DNA from: Cruorifilaria tuberocauda | Taxonomy: Eukaryota; Nematoda; Chromadorea; Rhabditida; Onchocercidae | DNA: 64,000 nucleotides | Direction of reading: 5' to 3' | NCBI GenBank assembly: GCA_013365365.1 | Contig: JABVXU010000011.1 | Coordinates: 62,001 to 126,000 of the forward strand | Shown here: positions 1-12,263 of the stretch, piece by piece | Position numbering within the stretch: position 1 is the stretch's first letter | Layout: each line of letters starts with the position of its first letter | Position numbers and translations under genes: made by a program | The notes under the pieces: model-generated | Database searches by the model: none | What the model was told of the DNA's origin: nothing | What the model saw: only the letters and a program-made list of their open reading frames with translations

Positions 1-220
1 GTCCTCTTTCGACTGAGGTGGGAGATGAAATCACAGATAGGCAAGCATCTTTACAATGCATTTTCGCATATCATTAATTACTTTAGTTGATAAAACTAAT
101 TTGAAACAGAAGTTGCGATAAATTTATGAGATTTTCCGGTTCAGCTGAGAATGACTGATTACGAGAGATCGATTTTAATGAAGACAATATGAATTTGTTT
201 ATCTGTACTCATTTCAAGTT
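1..220. other. 3' flank of the kelch gene, no gene seen
   Basis: AT-rich sequence beyond the stop codon of the KLHL10-like gene on the minus strand. I see no coding segment or repeat here. Confidence 0.5.
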
Positions 221-3200
221 TCACGTAGCAGCACATTTCGGACGAACAAACGCCTCGATGATGTCGTGGTTGTCCACTCGGGTAAGATAGAGTGCTGAAC
301 GTCGCAAGCTCATCGTCGGTAACTCGATCCAGTTGTTACAACGGAAATCATACGCTTCCGTTTCACCTATAGTGCCAACCATACCTCCGTAACCTCCCGC
401 AACCACTACTTGGTTATTTAATACTTCTATACCGAAATTTGAACTGAAAGAAAATGAAATTTTAATTATACTGTCGTGTAATAGTTTGGATCCTGGAACA
501 ACATGAAAACATGGCAAACTTCATGGTTTTCATTTCATGAGCTTGAAAGCATTCCGAATCAAATCTGAATCTCAATTGAAACCGTGGTCTATTCATTGAC
601 CGCAAGCGATGCCATTTTCCTTCTCTAGCATCGATAAACTCGCATGTTTGCAAACGACTGGTACCATCAAAACCTCCACATATGAATACAACACCTTCCA
701 GAGTGGCCGCACCAACACCCGAGCGCTAAAATATCAGCAGCCTGTTAGAGATCAAGTAATCTGTATGAAATATTCAGATTAAACTGAGAGCGCAATTAAC
801 TCGGCTCGTCATATTGCTGCTCATAATAAACCATCGATCACGTTGGGGTTCGTAGTATTCAACGCTCGAATGACAGTTCATTCCGTCGAAACCACCAATG
901 GCGTAGGCTACATTTTTCATTATCACACAGTGGCCATCGCTTCTGTAACTCTAACTATTACTTTCTCGATATGCATGAAGGGGAATATAGGAGGTAAATG
1001 CTTTTACAGGTGAAATAAGGCAATTAATCAGGAAAAACGCACAACGTTTGACTTCGCCTTCTTTAGCATAATTGATCCGCATTACATTCCAGTTAAATTT
1101 ATGATTAATTTTTGATTTTGAAATAACCTTCTGACGCTCATTTCGGCAATTCGATGCCACTGATTCTTTGGTATATGAAAAATCTCAGCAGATCTCAAAC
1201 GATCGTGGTTGTTGTAACCGCCGATCGCTATAATTCGTTCCGGATCCAGCAAACCACACCCAACATAGCACCGTTGATCATACATTGGTGCTGCCTCTAT
1301 ACATTCCTGCAGATTGACGATTCTGAATGAAAATCTTCGGTACAGTTTCGAAATTTACTATTTGTAAATTTTTCCAGATTTTCATCTTTTAAATCGAAAT
1401 TTTTAAACACAGATTAAAAACAAATCAATGGGATACTCATGAGCTAAGCAAACATTCTATTTGATTCATTTATCTTTGATTACTTCAAACCAATCTAATT
1501 TGCAATCTGGGAAAAATGAATTTACAAAATCTACCTGATTACTTAAGTTAAATTTTCGCGTTGACCGATAATATTCAGCACCATTGAAACCACCAATTGT
1601 AAATAAATGCTCGCCAGTGTTGATGACAGCATGATAAGCACGTGGCAATTCAAAAAGTTTAAGCTCCGAACGTATCCATCTTTGAGCTCGGAAATCGAGC
1701 GCTTCCACTAACATCGTAGGCCCTATATTGGACCAACCACCTAATAGAGCCAATTTCATTACGTTTTGAATAAAGTTTCTAAAAAATTTCTAAATTTTTG
1801 AAATTGCGAAGGACCGTTTGTTATTACCACTCGCAAGTAAGACTGAATTCGGCAGACGTGGCTCCTTCTCACTGAAGCCAACAGTATCATTTCGTCCACG
1901 GAGCTCTTCACGCAAGCGCACCGCGCCTCCGCCATCACAATCATTAGCCTTAAAATTTAGCGTTTACTTCAGTCTATGCACAGTTAGCTGGAATTTTCAA
2001 TTTTGCCAGATTTGCTGTGCTTTTGCTAAAGTTACCGTAATCCATTTTCGAACCATTGCTGTTTCTTCATTTTTGTTGATATTTAAATATCTATTACATA
2101 GTAATTTAAGGATTTCTGCTTCAGAAAGTCTGGAATTAATCTTTTTTCAAGTGGTTCATTGAAGAAGAAATAAAATTCAAAATTTGCTTAAAGCAAGAGT
2201 TAATTTTAAATACTGGAAGTAATTATTAACCAACGAATATTACTGTAAATTGAAATGTGAAAATAAATTAGTTAATTTCTATCTTTCAACATTTAACTAA
2301 CTAGGCTCTTAGTCAATCAGGAAAAAAGGCTGATCATAAGTTATTTTCAATGCTAAATATCATAAACTAGCAAGATTCTTTTGTACCCAAACTTAAATAT
2401 GATTGTTTTATCAGCAGTGGCATTTTCTTCAATACAATAATTAGCTTGAAAAGAATAAGTTCAGTCTTGAAACTGACGCAAGAAAAGTGTTGTTTGCTAG
2501 TAATCGATCAAACTGACGAACAATTATTTTCCATAATTTCTGAGCTAACGGTACGTGGCGATTCTCTGAAAGGCTTATCTTCATGCTTTTTCAATATTTT
2601 ATGCTGCATTGCTTTCTTCCAACTTATTGCAGTTTCGTGAGGATTGATTCGGAATAAAGCTCATTCGTTTTTTGCTTTTAGGATTATTAGCTAATATTTG
2701 TTGCAAATCAGAAATTGATCATATGAAATACCTGCTTTATGATATGCGAGAACTAATGAATCAGCATTTACTTTGGCGACAATCACGTCAGATATAAGCG
2801 CCAGCAATGGGTCAATCAACAAATAGGAAGCGATATCTAATATCTATTAAAAACTAAGAATTAATGTTACAAAGTACCAAGCTGCATGATGGAATTACAA
2901 TTGCCTAATTCAACAGAGATTACTGCATAAAGCAGTAGATATAGGTAAGTATTAGCAAAAAGTAGCAACGAACGTTACCACCCCACGAGATTGCTTGCAA
3001 AGACGATTTGAAAAAACGTGCAAATATGCAATGAATTTCGACCGCGACTCCTCTTCTACTTACGCGGGCTTTCAAATGAATAAATGCGCCTGGAATAGTT
3101 CTACCTCAAATGCCTTTTGCAGACTCATCCACTGCAGATTCGGCACTTTTTGCTTGTTTTCACTCAGAAGTTGGCTGAGAACGGCACAGCAATGCAAGAA

Positions 3201-3396
3201 TTCCCCACTCTGCAAGTGGATTTCATTACTCCTTACTGCCAATCGTATTCGAATCGTATTCGAAGTTGCATAAAGCATGGTTTACCTTAGACCTGTCAAA
3301 ACTCAGTAATTTGGACTTCGTTTCCGAGAAACCACCATAAAATGCAGCTCGAAAATATGGCGAAATTTGTGCAAATTCGTTTTGATCTATTGTAAT
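221..3396 (-). CDS. klhl10: BTB-BACK-kelch protein, KLHL10-like (5' end incomplete)
   Basis: Probable substrate adaptor for a Cullin-3 ubiquitin ligase. Phase-matched minus-strand exons: 2922-2878, 2836-2732, 2565-2478, 2129-2036, 1948-1828, 1740-1535, 1306-1128, 942-801, 725-583 and 443-221 (TGA at 221). From 2922 they encode about 448 residues. An upstream BTB exon starts at 3396 (SPYFRAAF) and ends at 3293 or 3286; at least one exon between it and 2922 is unresolved, as is the start. Exons 2565-2036 form the BACK domain (NNTFLA joined to LSEAEILKLL). Six kelch blades follow, with GGW, GGF, GGY, GGF, GGF and GGY. The joints between blades (PRAYHA, QRCYV, RRSD, RRSGVG, RSNFGIEV, RRSAL) are those of KLHL10, a spermatid-specific adaptor in mammals and flies. 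The BACK-kelch linker is shorter than usual, and the BTB piece lacks the usual His-Arg-x-x-Leu stretch before SPYF. Family is certain; KLHL10 orthology is inference. Confidence 0.87.
3241..3262. repeat. 11-bp direct tandem duplication
   Basis: AATCGTATTCG occurs twice head to tail, inside a probable intron of the kelch gene. Two copies only. Confidence 0.8.
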
Positions 3397-3640
3397 CTGC
3401 AATCGAAGATTAGGCGCTATTTACGGAAAATCAAATTGCAGCTTTAACTCAACTCCAATATTTCTAAAGTCATCCTCAAATTTCTAAGTCAACCGTTTAC
3501 TCGCCAAATGAAAGTTAATGAAAAGATAAAAGGAGTGTAGCTGTACTGATGATAATTAATTTCTGATACAGGATATTAAAAAATTTTTGATACGAATAAT
3601 TTTATTTCATTTCGCTTGACTCTGCATGAGAACAGAAATG

Positions 3641-4063
3641 TTAGCTTCGATCTAGATTACGGGACAAGGGAGGATAAGAGTTGAAATGTTGTGGCACCGC
3701 GGTATTTCTATCGAGAATGACGGTAGCGTTGGTGCGAGCTTGCAGTCGTGGTTTGCGTGATTCTGTGAGCGTCTTTGTCGCGACAACCGCTGCAGTGCTA
3801 TTGTCGTGTTGCTCTGCTGCCGATCCGGTGGTAAGTGAGGCAGTTGAGAGTGATAAGGTTGACGATATCACAGCAAGAGAATTGTAATCTGTGGAGAGAG
3901 TTGATGCGGGGGTGGTTGATAGATGTCCGCTTTTCGAGGAAGATAGAGGTGCTGGTGCAGTCGTCGATGCTTCGAGAGGACCGCCGCGATTTCTACTTAT
4001 TCCGCTTCTTCCTGATACGTCCGCTGCGAACTGATCCAAAGCGCTGCTCTGCGCTCCACTCAT
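3641..4063 (-). CDS. Ser/Thr/Ala-rich reading frame, possible 5' exon
   Basis: An open frame of 140 codons starting at ATG 4063, rich in Ser, Thr and Ala and clearly less AT-rich than its surroundings. I recognise no domain. A possible splice donor (TCCC followed by GTAATC) lies just before its stop codon. It could therefore be the N-terminal exon of the KLHL10-like gene, which is on the same strand and whose start is missing. I could not connect the two in phase: the next clear BTB exon at 3396 begins in phase 0, while this donor leaves one base. It may also be a chance frame in a locally GC-richer 5' region. Confidence 0.3.
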   Translation of the reverse strand: MSGAQSSALDQFAADVSGRSGISRNRGGPLEASTTAPAPLSSSKSGHLSTTPASTLSTDYNSLAVISSTLSLSTASLTTGSAAEQHDNSTAAVVATKTLTESRKPRLQARTNATVILDRNTAVPQHFNSYPPLSRNLDRS

Positions 4064-5620
4064 ATACGCTCTTTCATATGAAACAAATTAATTGAAACAA
4101 AACATTAGCATTTTGAGAAGCTTCTGAGAAGCCCGCGGTTGCAGCGCTGAATTGCTTGCTGATCAGTTTAGAAGGGGAGCGGATGAAACTCAATCACTTC
4201 CTTTCTCCCTTCCTCCACTGTTTGCTTATGGATCTAAAGGAATTTGCTAAAATTTGAAACGATTCAGCAAGCTGGACTGATTGCTTCACTTCCCAGGAAA
4301 CGTCTCCTTTCTGCATTCAACCCCAAACCTCTTGCAAAGTCCTACTACTACAGGTCAACGTAAGCTTACTCTAACATTTTAACAAGGAATATCATGCAGA
4401 GTGAAGGTAATAACTGGAGAGTTAGATGGAACGATTCAAGCATTGATCGTTGGAAAGTGAGTTAGGGCGAGAATCTTAGGCACTTCACTTGAATTAGCAC
4501 ACTCAAACGACAAATGAGCCTACACTGAGCACTGACTACAATTTTATTTCGACGCTTTCGTCGACCACTTTTTGCGCCACTGAGAACAACGTATGCATAA
4601 AAATAACGGCGAAGGAATGAACGTCGCACTGCGCTGGAGTTGACGTGGTTTTGCCCGGCCGTCCGCGGACGGTGTAAGGATGCGTAAATGGTTCCCACTG
4701 CTAGCTCTCAGCTATTTATCATTTTTCTTTCGAAAGTTATTATAAGAAAATTTTTTGTCTATAATGGGTAAGTCAGATTTACATATCTTACCTGCTGGAA
4801 ACATCACTTCGACCAAATCGAATTCTCATCAGTGACTTTCTGAGAGAGAACAAATTCGAAGAGTATATTTCCCTTCTACAAATGATCAAGCGAATTCTTT
4901 TATATCAAGTGAATTTCAAAGATCAGAATTCCATGGCAAAATGCAAATTCTGTGTAAGATATGAGCTATATACAGAGGGAAGGGAATAAAATTGTTTCAA
5001 TTTATTATTTGTTTAGTGTAAGACAGAGCGGCGTGATCTTTTCTCGAATTAAAGAAATAGCAATCGCCGTTTGTTTTGTTTTCATTTGAATTTAAACTTC
5101 TTTCTCGAATCTTCTCGAGTTGGAATTTCCCAGTCGAAAAGGTTCGGATGACTAATTTTTAAAAAGTTCCGGTGTTTAAAATGAAATTGAGTGGAAGTGA
5201 AGGAACAAGTCCCCTCTACTCACATGCCATTCTTATCTTTCTGGCATCACATTGAAATATTCACAACTTTTAATGTCGTGCAATATATATTCGTTCTTTA
5301 ATCTGCTTATTCTGCTTTTAATTATCATTTTTTGAATATCCAACTTTAAGAGCTCAAATCGCGGGATGACCGATTCTGCTAACCCGGACAGAGGGAAAGA
5401 AGGAAGGAATGAACATGGAGCTACGAACGAAGTTCGCGTCATCCCCCATAAGCTTACTAAAATCATCGATAAATTCCTCATATTTTCTCCTACTTTTGCC
5501 AGTCTTGATACAATCGACTAATTTCCAATCTGTCTATGAAAAGTTCACTCATTTTGGTTTTAATATAGATATAATAACAATTTTATAAAAGCAGCTAAAT
5601 TAATTCAGATCTATTCGCAG
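4064..5620. other. intergenic region between divergent kelch and ABCG genes
   Basis: Probably holds the 5' ends of the two divergently transcribed neighbours. The first exon of the ABCG gene, with its start codon, should lie here or just upstream but I could not place it. No other gene is supported. Confidence 0.4.
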
Positions 5621-8600
5621 AAAGATAGCCATAATCTGACGACGGATGTATCATCAACACCATCACTAGAGCCACCTGTCAAATGGAGTAAGTTCCCGAC
5701 TCTCTCATTAGTAGCGTCACTCAGATACGGCATGCCAAGTCAGATCTAAGTCGGATTTCAGTCAACATTGTTTGGTCATTTTGTTAATTTCCGTCCATTA
5801 ACCAGGCGACTTCATCAAATTCATCAACATAATATATTATTATCTTCTTGGCTTAATCAGATTTACACGATTATATACTGTGAAGCTATTACCTAATTGT
5901 TTCTGCTTGATATTTTTAGATAATACTGGTAAAAGTGTCACATGGGTAGACGTCACAGTAAAAGTACCAATTGCTAAGAAACCATTGTTGAAATGTCTCA
6001 AAACTGTTAGGGAATCAAGAAGAACAAAAACCATACTTAGCGAAGGTTAATTGGCAAGAAAATTTTGACGTTATTGAAAATTATGATAACTTAATATTCT
6101 ATTTTTTGATTCCGTTCACAGTTACAATAAGAATGTCCTTCTTCCAGTTTCCGGTTACGCAATGCCCGGTACAACACTTGCAATTATGGGAAGCAGGCAT
6201 GATTTTTCTCTATTTTGGAAACTTATAAAGCTTCGAGTAAATTAAATATTGAAACTTTAGAAGAATTGGATGAAATTGAAGATGATAATAATACTAATGC
6301 AGTGATAATGAATATCATCAAGTGTGATTACAGTGGAACAGGGAAAACTGTCCTTCTGAATGCACTCACAATGAATGTATCAAGCGACGTCGACGTGGAG
6401 GGTAATAAATAAGCTGAAGAATGTCATTTTTCGGATAGATGAAGAGATAGTTTAGGTGTCGAAAAGATGATTCGACCAAAAAATTAATCGTCACCAAAGT
6501 GCAAACCTAGAAAGCCCTGAAAATTGTTCATTTCAAAATCATTAGGATATGCTCTTCAGTTCCGGTGCAAAAACTTCCAATCTCAGCAACTTCAAAAGCA
6601 TGTGTTTTATATCTACTGAAGATTGGTTATATCCTTTCTTTTTCCACTTCTACGAGTTTAAAACTGAATCTAAAATTGAATTCATATGAAAATCCAGGTA
6701 AAATATTGGTTAACGGCGAAAAGCTGTCGTCGACGGATATGCACCGCATATCGCGGTATGTACACCAGGACGATGTGTTCATCGGGACTTTGACTGTGCG
6801 AGAGCAACTTACTTATTCAGTACTGTTTGTCTCACTCAATGAAATGAATTTGCAAGTGACATTGTTTTGTGATTACACAGTACCATAATTCAGAATATCT
6901 GGTAGTATGTAATCACATGAACTTTTTGAACTCCGCTGAAGTCAATGAGCTTTTTTATCAGTCAGTGTAGGTAGAACTTACTCATACCTCTTGGATCATT
7001 TTAGGCTGAACTCCAAATGGGTCACAGTACAACGAAAGCTGATCGATTGAAGAGAGTAGAAGAAGTACTCAGAGAGGTCAGTGAAGTTGCTTTGTTGGAA
7101 AAATACCAGAGGAACGATTATGCAATGCATACTTTGACAGTTCCGCAAAATAAACTAACTGCTCGAAAGAAGATTCAGTATTTTTTACTGGCTAACGAAG
7201 TTGACTGTATACATGACCAAGTGCATTCTGCATGTCTACATGAAACTTGTAGAAATGTTTAAATCTGTCATTCTGTAAAGCAAATTATTTACCCAGTCTT
7301 TCTCAATTCTGAGGTTCTCAAAGTAATTTTTCCTTCAGCTTGGCCTGAAAAGATGCGAAACGACATTAATTGGTGTTACAAATCGACTTAAAGGCATCTC
7401 TTGTGGTGAGAGCAAACGTCTTGCATTTGCCTGTGAAGTGAGTGCCTTTCATCCAGCCATTTATTTCATTTTAACTTAAATTAACTTACCTATATTTGGA
7501 GTGATCGTGGAATCTCCGTGATCCCTTGGATGAACCCCTAGTACGCTGATGAAGTTTCGGAAGGAACGTTTCTTATTCACATGCATACACTTTTATCTTT
7601 ACTTTTATCGTGTTGCTCAAATTTAATTACAGAACTAAGTTGCGATAAATTTTGCTTGACCGAACTGACTAGTTCGAGAACCGTTTACAGATTCTTACCG
7701 ATCCACTTATTTTATTTTGCGATGAACCAACGTCTGGCTTAGACTCTTTCATGGCTGTACAAGTCGTGCACTGCCTGAAAAATATGGCAAAAAAAGGAAA
7801 AACAATAATTACAACGATCCATCAACCATCCAGCCAAGTATTCAGCATGTTTGACAAGTTGGTGTTAAGAGTTGTAACGCTTTCAGTTAACTTCCTGGCA
7901 AAGAGCTTCTGAAGTTCTGGAATGTATGCATGAAATTCGCTCAAATAATAGACTTAAATAGTTATTCCTATTGATAGTAACAGCATGTAAACCTTTGAGT
8001 TCCTTATTCTTATTAATTTAGTTCATTTAATTGATTGGCTTCTTTTTAGAGTGGCAGATTCCACTGATTCATTTACAGTTCTTAAAAAGACATGTTTCAT
8101 CCGACAAACAAACAGTACCATGAGACATTTTAGAACAACCGATCAATCTATTAGCAGCAATTTCAGTATTACAATCTCAGATAATGAAAAGATTATCATG
8201 GCTTTCCATGTTTCAGCGTATGTTTCATGTCAATGGGCAAAGTTGTGTATTTTGGTCCGATCACGGAAGTCTGCAAATTCTTCAGAAAGTTCGCTTTGTC
8301 ACAATCACTTTATCATTCTTTTGATCAATTTGATCAGCAAAGAGTAATAATATTCATCTCTTTTTTATCAATAAAAACTCTCAGTTGGTACGAGATAGGC
8401 CCGTGTCCAATTCTCGAATTTCAAATATAACATATCAGATAACAGAAAATCATTCACGGGTTCAGCATTGGTTTCACGTGTCCTGAAACGTATAATCCAG
8501 CAGATCATATCATTAAAACCTTATCAGTTACACCAGATGAGCAGGAATATCAAGCAAGAGTAGACGTAAGTATTCTAGTATGCTTGAATAAATTTGTTTC

Positions 8601-11600
8601 AGTGTTTCATATTGAAATTAAGAAATTATAAAAAGCATTGTTGAGATCTTCAAAACTAGAAGCAATACTTTAATTGCCTTAATCGATTTTTCTTTTCCTA
8701 CTTTTTTACTCTAAATTGAGAGTGTTCAAGTCTTATAGAGAGAGTTCAAGTCTTTGTGATACCCTGATTTAAAAAAAGCGTTCATACATTCATTGCAAAC
8801 AAACTTCGATTTTCAAACTTCAAGCTTTGACTTTAAGCTGCATAAATTACATTTAATCGAATGTCAGTTTCTTATCAACCGGAGTCTTGAGAAACATATT
8901 TAAGTCAGTTCATATGAAATATTTTCACAAATTTTAGAAGATCAGAACTGAATTCGAGAAGTCGACTTTTGGCACAACGTTGTACAGAAAGTCACATGGC
9001 GAGGGGTTAGCGAAGAAAGTGATCGGAAATGAAGACTTAGAGAAGAGAAAAACGTGGGTTTTAGAGAGGAGAATATTCCCACTTCGAAAAGTTAGAAGGA
9101 AGGCGACGATTGGTCTCCATATTTCTAGACAAAAAGCTTGCAGGAATAAAACGGACATCTCCACTCATAACTTATTCTTTCATTACTAAATTTGAGTGTA
9201 TTGAAGCGAAAGTTATTTTTCAACGATTTTTGAATTCATATCATTACTGGGTCTTTCATTTGTTTACATTTATGAAGGAAGTGCGAATTTAAGGTACGCC
9301 GTCTCGTTTTTCTCTCAATTCCTGATTCTCGTGAGGCGGTCTTTCCTAACAACAATGCGGGATCCTTTACTGTTAAAAGTGAAATTCATTCAAGTTATTG
9401 TAAGTTCGATCACTTCAGTAGTTGAAAGTGTTTTTAAGGAAAGGAAACAGCTGAAGTAGGCGTTAATAATTCAATCTGAGAGTCGTCGAGGAATGAAAGT
9501 TTTTAAAGGTGAAGGAAATGAGATAAGCTCCGATCCTTTGTCTTTTCTTACAAATCAACTGAACTACTTTCAAATCTTGAAGGTTACTGCATTGGTCATA
9601 GGGATGGTAAATTTTCAAACACAGATAAGTGGTCCAACAATAATGAACTTGGAAGGTATACTGTACAACACCGTACGTGATATGAACTTCATTTTTCTCT
9701 TTCCATCTATCAGCGTTAGTTTTTTATCTTTGTCAAATTCATTCTCTCGAGATTTTCTCAATGTTTTCCCCAGCAATACCGTCTTGTAAAGCAGTATTCC
9801 TGAATTACCGTCGTACTTGTCTGCGTTTGTCCAATTAATTTTCAAGAATAATAGCCAATTTTCTGTTATACGCCCGGAAAAATGGCTTTAATCTATATTG
9901 CAGGCAATAACGTCGGAATTACCGATATTTTTACGTGAACACTGTTGTTCAAGAATTTATAGCGCTCAAGCTTATTACCTGGCAAAATCAGTTGCTGAAG
10001 TTATATTTTCTGCAATTCCAATGATTTCCGAACAAAATACTAATTAGAATGATAGATTGATTGAGGTTTGGAGAGATAAATTCCATAAGTTTTGATAGTT
10101 TCAGCTTCCACAATATGCTATACTTCCATTTTGCTATGCAATTATTGTATATTTCACGAGCGGTAAGTAAGAAGTTTCCATATGAGTCAAAAAAATTCTT
10201 TCTCTACCATTTATGGATGATGACGATGAAATAGGTTTCAACAGATTGTCTTGCAGGTATCGGACTGAATATTATTCTGATTTACAATTCTGATTACAAT
10301 CATTCTCAATCAAACTTCATTTCAGAATTGATTTTAAATTCAATTTAATTTCTAGGACTTTATTTGGCTGTAAAGGCGTTTCTCATCTATTGCACAATAA
10401 CTATTGTAATAACAAATTTAGCTGTTTCAATCGGTAAGTTGTTGACTTCTTTCATCACTGTTCCTCTTTTTGAAGTTCAAAGTTCAAAATTACGGTTCTT
10501 GAAATTTGACTCACAAGGTTTCAAATTTTTGAACGCTTTAGAAAATATTCACAACATTAAATTAAAAGTCAGGTGTGTCATTCAGTGCGATTCATTGCTT
10601 CTACATACAGTATACCTACAAAGTACATTTCCTGCAGGAATTCTAGGAAATAAATTGGTGTCTAAATTTAACTCTGGAGTTTCGAAACTTCCAATCCGAA
10701 TTCTTCGCTAAAGGTAGTCAAAAGCTCACAAATTCCAAAGCAATTCCACGATCATAACTTTTCAGCATACGCCGGTGCCTGTATTTTCGGAGAAGATAGC
10801 TTGGCCCTTACCTATATGCCTTGCTTCATCTTGCCAAATTTGGTATTTGGTGGCTTTTACATCAGTTTCCATTCTATTCCTATTTATTATCAGTTCATAT
10901 CATACATATCCTGGTTTCGATTTGGTTTTGAAGCATTTCAAGTGAATCAGTGGCTCAATTATAAAACGATACCTGGTAAGCTGTTATTTCCCGTCACTCT
11001 GAATAGCACATTTCTGATTATACGAAGATTTCATGATTACCTGATTTCAGAAATATCTTGATACACGAGTGAATAGTGCTGCACATGAAATTCATAGTTT
11101 CCAGGACTAAAATTGTAAAAAACAAAATTATTTGAATTTATTCTTCCTCCTAAACGAAGATCGCTAATGTTGATGACATTTTTTTTATTTTGATTTAAGA
11201 CATCTTAATTTTCCTCATGTTAATCTTAAGGCAATCACACTTCTCTTTACGATCTCTGATTCTTCTCAATGAAGTTGATAACTTGAAGTTTATATTCAAA
11301 ATACGACTACAATTCTACTCCCTGTTTTTTTCGATGTATAAAAGTGACATTTCTGAAGTTTCCATCCAGCGACGAATTAAACTCTTCCTCCCAGCAGCAT
11401 TAGCGATCGTTAGTTTTTCAGGATGTGAAGAAGGTGCAAGCAAAATGCTCGGTTACTGTCCAGCATTTTCCGGAAAGGGCGTGCTAGAACGTCGAGGAAT
11501 GGGCACTTCGCAGGTCGTTATTCTTATCAATCTAACCATCCTAATTATAATGTTAATTGTCTTTCGAGTTATTGGCTTGATGGCATTACTTTTAAGAGTT

Positions 11601-11615
11601 CGACTAACTAAGTAA
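5621..11615 (+). CDS. ABCG (White-type) half-transporter, start exon missing
   Basis: An ABC half-transporter of subfamily G: ATP-binding domain first, six membrane segments second, working as a dimer in a membrane. Phase-matched exons: 5621-5687, 5920-6045, 6148-6196, 6334-6401, 6698-6819, 7005-7076, 7339-7437, 7691-7863, 8217-8288, 8466-8565, 8938-9053, 9294-9399, 9583-9714, 9904-9999, 10105-10162, 10356-10433, 10766-10975 and 11422-11615 (TAA). They give 645 residues without the start. Walker A is GSSGTGKT, the Q-loop region VHQDD, Walker [14 protein letters not shown] and the H-loop TIHQPSS. The C-loop reads ISCGESKR where the family has [IV]SGGERKR. The membrane half has the usual ABCG landmarks ([18 protein letters not shown], the hydrophobic run near 10105-10433). 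The third intron starts with GC, not GT. C. elegans has several such wht genes; substrate unknown. Exon 11's donor (GTGGGT) is the least certain junction. Confidence 0.92.
6197..6333 (+). other. GC-AG intron splitting the Walker A motif
   Basis: The exon ends in GGA-AGC-AG and the sequence continues GCATGA. The next exon begins T-GGA-ACA-GGG-AAA after TGTGATTACAG. Joining them restores GSSGTGKT exactly, and no GT donor nearby does so. This is a non-canonical GC-AG intron by reading-frame logic. Confidence 0.75.
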
Positions 11616-11701
11616 TTCAATAATTTATTTGCCTCACATAGTGCAATTTCTGCTTGTATATGAAATGTTTGGAATATTTTGGGCGAAAATCTCGACAGTG
11701 T

Positions 11702-11707
11702 AATAAA
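11702..11707 (+). terminator. AATAAA poly(A) signal of the ABCG gene
   Basis: AATAAA lies 87 bases past the TAA stop of the ABCG gene, on the coding strand and before the next gene on that strand. Confidence 0.55.
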
Positions 11708-11715
11708 ATTGCTTT

Positions 11716-12245
11716 CGTTGCTACATGAGTAAAATCAATGCTGCAGTGAGCTTCCCAAGTTCATCGGTGAATACCTACGGGGGATCTGAAGAATTATTTT
11801 CATTTTCTACTGCATATAACCTCTATTAATGTGGTAAGTGATGACAATGATAGACGGTAATGAATATTTTAATACTGACATGCAAAGAAGTATAAGAGGA
11901 ACATGCAGTGGAAGCACAAAGGACATTATAATTAATTTATGCAAACTTAAGGCTGACATGAAAAGTGGAAAATTGCTCTATGAAATATGAATACTCTATC
12001 ATTAACAGATAATTATAAATAGGTCATTTGAGACAAAAACTTCATTCTTCATCTTCATAATAGTTGAGATTGGGTTGGTGGTGGTGCACGGTTGATTGTC
12101 TCCCAGTGAACATTTATAGAATTAATTCACTTTTGAAGTTACTCAGGAATATCTCCATGATATACTTGAGTCTACCTGCCATTCAAAGAAAAGACATTTG
12201 ATGTGAAAAAAGCGATACGTAAAGAATAAGAATAACAAATTAGCA
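11716..12245. other. short intergenic region between two plus-strand genes
   Basis: About 650 bases in all separate the ABCG stop from the kinase start. A TTAGCAG ends 17 bases before the kinase ATG (12245-12246) and could be an acceptor for a spliced leader or a 5'-UTR intron. Its upstream tract is poor in pyrimidines. The gap is rather wide for a typical nematode operon. Confidence 0.3.
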
Positions 12246-12263
12246 GATTCAGTTGAGGACACC

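Noticed and set aside
1741..1759. ATG at 1759 as start of a kelch-only protein (MKLALLGGW)
   Set aside because: An acceptor at 1741 joins the linker exon in phase as SVLLASGGWSNIG, which matches KLHL10. The ATG is therefore intronic.
3105..3209. Minus-strand segment (SGEFLHCC...QKAFE) as the middle BTB exon
   Set aside because: Splice sites look good and it is loosely BTB-like, but its phase does not fit the next exon at 2922 and it does not align with the expected part of KLHL10.
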